Shown in pieces: positions 19,411 to 26,192 of a stretch of DNA of 64,000 nt; the first letter of the stretch is position 1; every line of letters begins with the position of its first letter. The DNA lies in assembly GCF_039349365.1 (NCBI RefSeq), contig NZ_CP134977.1, positions 62,001 through 126,000 of the forward strand, read 5' to 3'. The DNA comes from Buchnera aphidicola (Shivaphis celti) (lineage in GTDB: Bacteria; Pseudomonadota; Gammaproteobacteria; Enterobacterales; Enterobacteriaceae). The notes under the pieces were generated by a model. The model did not search any database. It was not told where the DNA came from and saw nothing but the letters and a program-made list of their open reading frames with translations. Position numbers and translations under genes: made by a program.

Positions 19411-20673
19411 ATGAGTATTGTAAATATTTTAGATGAATTAAAGGAAAGGGGTTTTGTTTTTTATGTTAGTAATTTTGATCATTTAAAAAAAAATATTTTA
19501 AGTACCCCAATTACTGTATACTGTGGGTTTGATCCTACAGCAGATAGTTTACATGTTGGTCATCTTTTACCATTATTATGTCTCATGTGGTTTCAAAAAT
19601 ACGGTCATAAAATCATTATTGTTATTGGAAATGCAACAAGTTTAATTGGTGACCCTAGTTTTAAATTAGAAGAGAGAAAATTTCAAGAACCGCGTAATAT
19701 AATAAAGTGGAGTAAAGAGATTAAAAAGCAGATTTATAATATTTTTTCAATCAATAATTGTCAAAAACCAATCATCTTAAATAATTATGATTGGTTTAAA
19801 AATATGACAATGATTACATTTTTAAGAGATATTGGAAAATTTTTTTCTGTGAATAAAATGATTAGTAGAAAATCAGTTCGTAAACGTATTAATAGAACTG
19901 ATCATGGTATATCTTTTACAGAATTTTCTTATAATCTTTTACAATCATATGATTTTTTACAATTACATAAAAATTATAAAGTGGTGTTACAAATTGGCGG
20001 ATCAGATCAATGGGGGAATATATCTTCAGGAATTGAGTTGATACAACGAATATATAAAAAACAAGTTTTTGGATTAACAGTACCATTGTTATTAAAAAAA
20101 AATGGTGATAAATTTGGGAAAAGTGATCATCAGTCTATGGTTTGGTTAAATATTACAAAAACTAGTCCGTATAAATTTTATCAATTCTGGTTAAATATTC
20201 ATGATGATTTAGTATATAGTTTTTTAAATCTTTTTACTTTTTTAAGTCGTTTTGAAATTAAATCTATTCAAGATAATTCTTATGATATAAATAAAATTAA
20301 AGTAATTTTAGCAAGTAAGATTACGGAAATTGTACATGGTAAGCACGCATTACAGTCTGCAGAAAGAATTACGAGTAATTTGTTTTTTGGAAATGTAAAA
20401 GATTTAAAAGAATCTGATTTTTTACAATTGCAGCAAGATGGTATATTTTGTATTGATATTTTAAGTAATATAGATTTTAAGCAAATATTAGTAGATTCTA
20501 AATTATCTGTTTCACGCAGTCATGCGCATCAATTAATTATAGCAGGTGCAATTAAAATTAATTCTAGAAAAGAAATTGATCCTGGTTATAAATTTGTTGA
20601 TTCTGATCGTATTTTTTCAAAATATACTATTCTTTCGAAAGGAAAGAAAAATCATTGCTTATTATGTTGGTAA
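19411..20673 (+). CDS. tyrS: Tyrosyl-tRNA synthetase
   Basis: Class I synthetase that charges tRNA-Tyr. Start is ATG 19411 (MSIVNILDELKERGF, as in E. coli TyrS), with GGATGA upstream; an in-frame TTG at 19396 is less likely. It has 420 residues (E. coli 424). Motifs: YCGFDPTADSLHVGHL (HIGH region) near 35-50, QIGGSDQWGN near 195, KFGKS (KMSKS equivalent) near 235, and a C-terminal S4-like RNA-binding domain from about 350. The last 12 bases overlap the 3' end of convergent sufA. Confidence 0.97.
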   Translation: MSIVNILDELKERGFVFYVSNFDHLKKNILSTPITVYCGFDPTADSLHVGHLLPLLCLMWFQKYGHKIIIVIGNATSLIGDPSFKLEERKFQEPRNIIKWSKEIKKQIYNIFSINNCQKPIILNNYDWFKNMTMITFLRDIGKFFSVNKMISRKSVRKRINRTDHGISFTEFSYNLLQSYDFLQLHKNYKVVLQIGGSDQWGNISSGIELIQRIYKKQVFGLTVPLLLKKNGDKFGKSDHQSMVWLNITKTSPYKFYQFWLNIHDDLVYSFLNLFTFLSRFEIKSIQDNSYDINKIKVILASKITEIVHGKHALQSAERITSNLFFGNVKDLKESDFLQLQQDGIFCIDILSNIDFKQILVDSKLSVSRSHAHQLIIAGAIKINSRKEIDPGYKFVDSDRIFSKYTILSKGKKNHCLLCW

Positions 20674-21039
20674 TTTTTTCCTAAACTGGAAACTTTCTCC
20701 ACATCCACATAATGACTTTACTTTTGGATTATTAAATGTAATATGCATATTTATTCCGTCTATATTCTTCAGTTCTATTTTTGTCTCATCAATAAGTGAC
20801 ATATATTGAATTGGAATATATATTTTGATATTATTTTGTATATGTAAGTAAAAATCTTTTTTGTTTATTTTTTTTTCCTCATGCATTAAAGATATTTGAT
20901 ATTTGTATCCAGCACATCCGGATTTTTTCATGCTAATCTGAATTCCATGTATATGGTAATTTTTTTTTATTATATTTTTGAAATATTGTATTGCATCTTC
21001 TGTTATAATGATTCCATTCCAATTTTTTTTTTTTTTCAT
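20662..21039 (-). CDS. sufA: Iron-sulfur cluster assembly carrier, SufA type
   Basis: A-type carrier of the HesB/IscA family that accepts and passes on Fe-S clusters. It has 125 residues (E. coli SufA 122). The three conserved cysteines are visible in SGCAGYKY (about 47) and LCGCGESF (about 110-112). The WNGIIIT start and the NPKVKSLCGCGESF end fit SufA better than IscA or ErpA. No other suf gene is adjacent, so it stands alone here. The 3' end overlaps tyrS by 12 bases. It plausibly serves the many clusters of complex I encoded in this window; that link is inference. Confidence 0.85.
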   Translation of the reverse strand: MKKKKNWNGIIITEDAIQYFKNIIKKNYHIHGIQISMKKSGCAGYKYQISLMHEEKKINKKDFYLHIQNNIKIYIPIQYMSLIDETKIELKNIDGINMHITFNNPKVKSLCGCGESFQFRKKLPT

Positions 21040-21304
21040 ATTATATTTTTAAATTTTTAATAGTAATACATTAGTTGATATTTTATCACAAAATATTGTA
21101 ATGTTTTTGAAAATAATAAATTTTAAATTTAATTTATAATTTAATATATTTGATTAATTTTATATTATATTTTTATTTTTATGATTTTTTTTTGATAAAA
21201 TTGTTTATTTCATATGTATATTTATTATTTTTATTCGGTTTATTTAGTTATATTATTATTAATATAATAAAAATATTATAAAAATAATTAATTCAGAGAA
21301 TAAT

Positions 21305-22351
21305 ATGAAAAAAACAGACGAATTGCGTACAATACGAATTGATCCATTAATTACTCCTTCAGAATTAGCTCAACGTTATTCTTTGACAGCGGAAATTATA
21401 GATAATGTCATTATTGCAAGAAAAAATATTGCAAATATCATGACAGGAAAAGACAAACGATTATTAGTAATTATTGGACCCTGTTCTGTTCATGATCCTG
21501 TAGCTGCTGTAGAATATGCAAAAAAATTAAATGTATTGCGTAAAAAATATTCTTCTCGTCTTGAAATTATTATGCGTACGTATTTTGAGAAACCACGAAC
21601 AGTGGTAGGTTGGAAAGGATTAATTTCAGATCCTTATCTTGATAATACTTTTAAAGTAAATCATGGATTGTCCGTGGCTCGTAAGTTACTTTTAGATATC
21701 AATAAAATAGGAATGCCTGCTGCTACAGAATTTTTAGATATGGTTATTGGTCAATTTATTGCAGATCTAATTAGTTGGGGGGCGATTGGTGCTCGAACTA
21801 CTGAAAGTCAAATTCATCGGGAGATGGCTTCTGCTTTATCATGTCCTGTTGGTTTTAAAAATGGAACAGATGGAAATATTAATATTGCTATTGATGCAAT
21901 ACGTGCTGCTCAAGTACGGCACTTATTTTTTGCTCCCAATAAAGATGGACAAATGACTATTAATCATACCAGTGGTAATCCTTTTGCTCATATTATTATG
22001 AGGGGAGGAAAAAATCCTAATTATCATACACAGGATATTGCATTAGCTGTAAAAAAATTACGAAATTTTCAATTATCTGAATATTTAATGGTTGATTTCA
22101 GTCATGGGAATTGTTTAAAACAACATCATAAACAGATGGATGTATCAGAAGATATTTGTAAACAAATCGTTGATGGAACAATAAATATTGCTGGTGTTAT
22201 GATTGAAAGTTTTTTAAAAGAAGGTTCTCAAAATATTTCTATTGCACAAAAATTATCATATGGACAATCTATTACAGATCCTTGTTTAGGTTGGGAAGAT
22301 AGTGAATTCATTATTAAACAGTTGGCAAAAGCTATTGATTATCGTTTTTAA
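21305..22351 (+). CDS. aroH: 3-deoxy-7-phosphoheptulonate synthase, AroH (Trp-type) isozyme
   Basis: Entry enzyme of the shikimate pathway; it condenses PEP with erythrose-4-phosphate from transketolase. It has 348 residues, the same as E. coli AroH, and starts KKTDELRTIRIDPL as that isozyme does. Conserved blocks: RLLVIIGPCSVHD near 60, RTYFEKPRTVVGWKGLI near 95, ISWGAIGARTTESQIHRE near 160, and DFSHGNC near 265. In E. coli this isozyme is inhibited by tryptophan; whether that persists here is not visible. AGAG lies 5 bases before the ATG. A hairpin follows the stop directly. Confidence 0.96.
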   Translation: MKKTDELRTIRIDPLITPSELAQRYSLTAEIIDNVIIARKNIANIMTGKDKRLLVIIGPCSVHDPVAAVEYAKKLNVLRKKYSSRLEIIMRTYFEKPRTVVGWKGLISDPYLDNTFKVNHGLSVARKLLLDINKIGMPAATEFLDMVIGQFIADLISWGAIGARTTESQIHREMASALSCPVGFKNGTDGNINIAIDAIRAAQVRHLFFAPNKDGQMTINHTSGNPFAHIIMRGGKNPNYHTQDIALAVKKLRNFQLSEYLMVDFSHGNCLKQHHKQMDVSEDICKQIVDGTINIAGVMIESFLKEGSQNISIAQKLSYGQSITDPCLGWEDSEFIIKQLAKAIDYRF

Positions 22352-22354
22352 ATG

Positions 22355-22383
22355 ACAATGCCAGTCGTAATGACTGGTATTGT
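22355..22383 (+). terminator. 12-bp hairpin after aroH
   Basis: ACAATGCCAGTC (22355-22366) pairs with GACTGGTATTGT (22372-22383) around a 5-base loop, with one G-U wobble. It starts 3 bases after the aroH stop. This is the most GC-rich structure in the neighbourhood, so it is probably the aroH transcript end, although the T tail is weak. Confidence 0.6.
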
Positions 22384-22537
22384 ATATTGTCTAAAAAATG
22401 AAATTTATTTATTTTATATCATAATAGTTTTTTTTGAAATATTTTTTTCTAAATATTTTATAATATTAATACAATCGTTTAGCACGTTAGTATATATATA
22501 TTAGGATAAAACGCAAGGTTAAGAAATTTTTATATTT

Positions 22538-22567
22538 TTGACTTAGATGATGATTTATTTATATAAT
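22538..22567 (+). promoter_or_regulatory. Candidate thrS promoter
   Basis: TTGACT (22538-22543) and a perfect TATAAT (22562-22567), spacer 18. It predicts transcription start near 22574 and a leader of about 88 bases before thrS. This is one of the best sigma-70-like matches in the window. Confidence 0.5.
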
Positions 22568-22661
22568 TAATCATTTAGAATATTACATATTTTAAAAAAA
22601 TATGAAATGAATTAATTGTATTATAAATAAAATAAACTTTTATTATTAAAATAACTTAAAT

Positions 22662-23861
22662 ATGATAAAACATAAGGATCACAGAATAATTAATAAAAAT
22701 ATGCATTTATATCATAAACAATCAGAATCTCCTGGAATGATATTTTGGCATAGTAATGGATTAATTGTTTTTCGAGAATTAGAAAATTTTATTCGTACAC
22801 AATTAATAAAATGGAAATATGAAGAAGTAAAAACTCCTATTATTTTACATGAAAATTTTTGGGAAAAAAGTGGACATCTTGATTATTTTAAAGAATCGAT
22901 GTTTTTTACTGCTATGGAAAATAAAAAATATTACCTAAAGCCAATGAATTGTCCTGCTCATATACAAGTTTTTAATAAATATCTAAAATCGTATCGTGAT
23001 TTGCCAGTTCGTATTGCAGAATTCGGTATTTGTCATCGTAATGAGCCCTCTGGATCTTTATATGGTTTACTTCGTTTAAAGAGTTTCACGCAAGATGATG
23101 CACATATATTTTGTACGGAAGATCAGATACAAAGTGAAATTATTAATTGTATTAAGATGATTTTTGATTGTTATAGTGTATTTGGTTTTAAGAATATTAG
23201 AGTAAAATTTTCTACTCGTCCAAATAAGAGTATTGGTACTGATGATATTTGGAATAGAGCTGAAATTAGTTTAAAAAATGCTTTATTACAGACAAAAACA
23301 AAATTTGACCATCAAGATGGAGAAGGAGCATTTTATGGTCCGAAAATTGAGTTTATTTTAGAGGATTGTTTTAAAAGGTTGTGGCAATGTGGAACAATTC
23401 AACTTGATTTTTATCTACCTAGTCGTTTTAATTCGTGTTATATTGATTGTAATAATACACGTCAAATACCAATTGTGATTCATAGAGCAATACTTGGTTC
23501 AATAGAACGATTTATAGGAATTTTATTGGAAGAATATTCAGGATTTTTTCCTATTTGGTTATCTCCAGTACAAGTTGTGGTAATTAATGTAAATCATGAT
23601 CATATTTTTTATGTTAAGAGTGTTTTTTCTCAATTGTTATCAGAAAATATTCGAGTAAAGTATGATGTTAAACCTGAAAAAATAAATTTTAAAATTAGAA
23701 AATACACATTAGCTTGTGTACCATATATTTTGATATGTGGAGATAAAGAAGTATATCATAAAAAGATTAGTGTTCGTTATAAAAATAGAATAATGAAATT
23801 GATTGACATAGATGTTTTTATTAAAAATATAAAACATAAAATTGAAAATCGTATTTTATAA
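22662..23861 (+). CDS. thrS: Threonyl-tRNA synthetase lacking TGS and editing domains
   Basis: Class II synthetase that charges tRNA-Thr. It has only 399 residues against 642 in E. coli. The protein begins at KHKDHRIINKNMHLYH, which aligns with E. coli residue about 243, the very start of the catalytic core. An in-frame TAA at 22647 rules out an upstream extension. The core is intact: zinc ligands Cys (NCPAH), His (DDAHIF) and His (VIHRAILGS), the motif-2 segment RNEPSGSL, and the C-terminal anticodon-binding domain. The missing N-terminal half removes mischarged Ser-tRNA-Thr and, in E. coli, helps bind the thrS mRNA operator. No strong ribosome-binding site is seen. It is followed by infC after 18 bases. 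Confidence 0.95.
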   Translation: MIKHKDHRIINKNMHLYHKQSESPGMIFWHSNGLIVFRELENFIRTQLIKWKYEEVKTPIILHENFWEKSGHLDYFKESMFFTAMENKKYYLKPMNCPAHIQVFNKYLKSYRDLPVRIAEFGICHRNEPSGSLYGLLRLKSFTQDDAHIFCTEDQIQSEIINCIKMIFDCYSVFGFKNIRVKFSTRPNKSIGTDDIWNRAEISLKNALLQTKTKFDHQDGEGAFYGPKIEFILEDCFKRLWQCGTIQLDFYLPSRFNSCYIDCNNTRQIPIVIHRAILGSIERFIGILLEEYSGFFPIWLSPVQVVVINVNHDHIFYVKSVFSQLLSENIRVKYDVKPEKINFKIRKYTLACVPYILICGDKEVYHKKISVRYKNRIMKLIDIDVFIKNIKHKIENRIL

Positions 23862-23866
23862 ATTGA

Positions 23867-23882
23867 AAGGAGATGAAGTATT
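23867..23882 (+). promoter_or_regulatory. Shine-Dalgarno plus AUU start of infC
   Basis: AAGGAG at 23867-23872 followed after 7 bases by ATT (23880-23882), in frame with infC. In E. coli the AUU start is the site by which IF-3 represses its own translation. The arrangement here decides the start codon. Confidence 0.8.
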
Positions 23883-24425
23883 AAATCTAGTAAACGTATG
23901 CAATTAGTTAAAAATAATCGTATTAATCATGAAATCAAGGTATATGAAGTTCGTTTAATTGGCGTGAAAAATGAATTGATTGGTATTGTTACTATTAAAG
24001 AAGCTTTAGAATACGCAAAAAAATTAAATTTAGATTTAGTAGAAATTAGCCCTACTGCTGTTCCAGTAGTATGTCGAATCATGGATTATGGGAAATTCTT
24101 ATACCAAAAAAGTAAAAGTTTGAAAGAACAAAAGAAAAAACAAAAAGTTTTTCAGATAAAAGAAGTAAAATTTCGACCAAATACAGATAAAGGTGATTAT
24201 GAAGTCAAGTTAAAAAATTTAACTCGGTTTTTAAAGCAAGGTCATAAAGTAAAAATTACAATAAGATTTCGTGGTCGAGAAATGGCTTATCAAAATATTG
24301 GTATTTCGGTATTAAAAAAAATTACATTAGACTTGAATAAAATTTCTATTATTGAATTTTTCCCTAACAGAGTGGAAGGTCGACAAATGGTGATGATTTT
24401 ATCTCCTAAAAAAAATATTCACTGA
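23880..24425 (+). CDS. infC: Translation initiation factor IF-3, AUU start
   Basis: IF-3 binds the 30S subunit, blocks 50S joining and rejects non-canonical start codons. I start at ATT 23880: AAGGAG (23867-23872) sits 7 bases upstream, and the frame reads K-S-S-K-R-M-Q, aligning with the E. coli protein, which also begins at AUU. ATG 23898 would lose six residues and has no proper Shine-Dalgarno sequence. It has 181 residues (E. coli 180). The N domain (about 1-80) includes [15 protein letters not shown] and ends at [12 protein letters not shown]; the C domain has [15 protein letters not shown]. It heads infC-rpmI-rplT. Rare-start autoregulation is probably conserved. Confidence 0.93.
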   Translation: MKSSKRMQLVKNNRINHEIKVYEVRLIGVKNELIGIVTIKEALEYAKKLNLDLVEISPTAVPVVCRIMDYGKFLYQKSKSLKEQKKKQKVFQIKEVKFRPNTDKGDYEVKLKNLTRFLKQGHKVKITIRFRGREMAYQNIGISVLKKITLDLNKISIIEFFPNRVEGRQMVMILSPKKNIH

Positions 24426-24460
24426 TTATTTTGATTACTATATAAATTCAGGTAATAATT

Positions 24461-24658
24461 ATGCCTAAAGTAAAAACGTTGAAAAGTGCAAAAAAAAGAT
24501 TTAGAATAACCGCTTCAGGAAAATTTAAACGTAAAAAATCTAATCTACGACACATTTTAACTAAAAAATCTACTCATAAGAAGAGACATCTGCGATCCAA
24601 AGTGATTCTTTCGCACGTGGAGAGAAAAACTGTTCGATTATTTTTTCCATATATGTAG
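24461..24658 (+). CDS. rpmI: Ribosomal protein bL35
   Basis: Small basic protein of the 50S subunit. It has 65 residues, as in E. coli. It starts [15 protein letters not shown] and ends with the typical aromatic tail. It lies between infC and rplT in the usual order; CAGGT precedes the ATG. In E. coli L20 represses this operon through the rpmI leader; no such structure was worked out here. Confidence 0.97.
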   Translation: MPKVKTLKSAKKRFRITASGKFKRKKSNLRHILTKKSTHKKRHLRSKVILSHVERKTVRLFFPYM

Positions 24659-24721
24659 TAAATTATTGATGTTGAATTTTAACTATATTGATTATTTATA
24701 ATATTTAATAAAGAGGTATAA

Positions 24722-25078
24722 ATGGTTCGTGTGAAGCGAGGTGTAACAGCCCATGCAAAACATAAAAAAATATTGAAGCAAGCTAAAGGGTATTATGGTG
24801 CTCGTTCTCGGATATATCGAGTTGCAAAACAAGCTGTGATTAAATCTGAACAGTACGCGTATCGTGATAGACGTCAAAAAAAGAGACAATTTAGAAAATT
24901 ATGGATTACGAGAATTAATGCTGCTGTACGATTACATTCTTTATCATATAGTAATTTTTTATTTGGTTTAAAGAAAATGAATATTAACATTAATCGTAAA
25001 ATTTTATCTAATATTGCTATTACTGATAATAGTGCTTTTACTATTTTAGTCAATCGTGTTAAAAAAAATTTAAAATAA
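24722..25078 (+). CDS. rplT: Ribosomal protein bL20
   Basis: 50S assembly protein that binds 23S rRNA; in E. coli it also represses rpmI-rplT translation. It has 118 residues, the same as E. coli. The N-terminus [16 protein letters not shown] and the central [20 protein letters not shown] region are typical. AAAGAGGT lies just upstream of the ATG. A terminator-like hairpin follows before pheS. Confidence 0.97.
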   Translation: MVRVKRGVTAHAKHKKILKQAKGYYGARSRIYRVAKQAVIKSEQYAYRDRRQKKRQFRKLWITRINAAVRLHSLSYSNFLFGLKKMNININRKILSNIAITDNSAFTILVNRVKKNLK

Positions 25079-25116
25079 ATTTATTATTTATATAATATTG
25101 ATAATATTTTAATATT

Positions 25117-25144
25117 AGCTTCCTTTTTTTTTTTGGAAGCTTTT
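25117..25144 (+). terminator. Terminator/attenuator-like hairpin before pheS
   Basis: AGCTTCC (25117-25123) pairs perfectly with GGAAGCT (25135-25141) around an 11-T loop, followed by TTT. It lies 39 bases after rplT and ends 13 bases before pheS ATG 25155. In E. coli the same place holds the pheM leader and attenuator; no Phe-rich leader peptide is seen here, so it looks like a remnant terminator that pheST must read through or start after. Confidence 0.65.
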
Positions 25145-25154
25145 ATAAATAAAA

Positions 25155-26192
25155 ATGTTATTAGGTGAAATCTTGAATAAATCGAATAAGTTTTTTGATG
25201 AATTAAATTTTTTAAATATATTTAAATTAGAATTGGAAAAGATTAATACACTAAAAGAATTAAATTTATTAAGAGTGAAGTATTTTGGAAAAAAAGGGAT
25301 AATATCTAAAAAAATTACACGTCTTCAATATTTAGATTTACATGATCGTAAAAATTTTGGGAAAATTATTAATAATATAAAATGTTCTATGTATATTTTT
25401 TTTCAACAAAAAAAAGAAATTTTAGATAAAAAAGAGAGTAATAAAAAAGAAATATTGCAAGATATAGATATTTCTTTACCTGGTCGTAGAAAAAATATAG
25501 GTTCTATGCATCCGATTACTAATATAATTTACTATATTGAATCTATTTTTCGTTCTTTTGGTTTTTGTGTAATTAATAAAAGTTTTGAGATAGAAAATCA
25601 ATATTATAATTTTGATGCTTTAAATATTCCTGTTTACCATCCTGCTAGAAATACTCAAGATACATTTTGGTTTGATAGTGATCGTTTGTTAAGAACACAA
25701 ACTTCTAATATGCAAATTCATGAAATTAAAAAAAAACACTTACCAATTCAGATTATTGTTCCTGGGAAAGTATATCGAAAGGATAATGATTATACACATA
25801 GTCCTATTTTTCATCAAGTGGAAGGTTTGGTAATTGATAAAGGAGCAAATTTCTCTAATTTAATATGGGTAATTAAAAATTTTTTGAAATGTTTTTTTAA
25901 TAAAAGTATGAAAATTCGATTTCGATCTTCTTATTTTCCATTTACTGTATTATCCACTGAAGTAGATATTATGACCGATCAAGATCATTGGTTAGAAGTA
26001 TTGGGTTGTGGTATGGTTCATCCTAATATTTTAGATCGTTTTGATATTGATAAAAAAATATATTCTGGTTTTGCATTTGGAATGGGAGTGGAAAGAATGA
26101 TTATGTTATATTATGGAATTAATGATTTACGTTTATTTTTTAAAAATGATATAAAATTTTTAAAACAATTTGATAGAAGCAGGTATTACTAA
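25155..26192 (+). CDS. pheS: Phenylalanyl-tRNA synthetase, alpha subunit
   Basis: Catalytic alpha subunit of the (alpha-beta)2 PheRS. It has 345 residues from ATG 25155 (E. coli 327). An alternative TTG start at 25173 would give 339 residues and is preceded by TTAGGTGA, a plausible ribosome-binding site. The N-terminal coiled-coil is followed by the class II core with HPITN, the region TQDTFWFD near 170, GKVYRKDNDYTHSPIFHQVEG near 205, and GFAFGMGVERM near 320. The stop codon overlaps the pheT start by one base. Confidence 0.96.
   Translation: MLLGEILNKSNKFFDELNFLNIFKLELEKINTLKELNLLRVKYFGKKGIISKKITRLQYLDLHDRKNFGKIINNIKCSMYIFFQQKKEILDKKESNKKEILQDIDISLPGRRKNIGSMHPITNIIYYIESIFRSFGFCVINKSFEIENQYYNFDALNIPVYHPARNTQDTFWFDSDRLLRTQTSNMQIHEIKKKHLPIQIIVPGKVYRKDNDYTHSPIFHQVEGLVIDKGANFSNLIWVIKNFLKCFFNKSMKIRFRSSYFPFTVLSTEVDIMTDQDHWLEVLGCGMVHPNILDRFDIDKKIYSGFAFGMGVERMIMLYYGINDLRLFFKNDIKFLKQFDRSRYY

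Larger units (their letters stand above)
22352..22661. other. 310-base spacer between aroH and thrS
   Basis: It holds the aroH 3' hairpin (22355-22383) and a good thrS promoter candidate (22538-22567). The remainder is A/T-rich with no coding remnant in any frame that I can recognise. It is far too short to hold the roughly 240-codon TGS and editing region missing from thrS, so that part is deleted rather than frameshifted. Confidence 0.7.

Noticed and set aside
22384-22537. Possible remnant of the missing thrS 5' region
   Set aside because: No frame shows TGS or editing-domain motifs, and the interval is far shorter than the missing coding length.
24692-24889. Minus-strand open frame opposite rplT
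   Set aside because: It is a shadow of a ribosomal protein gene with no independent support.
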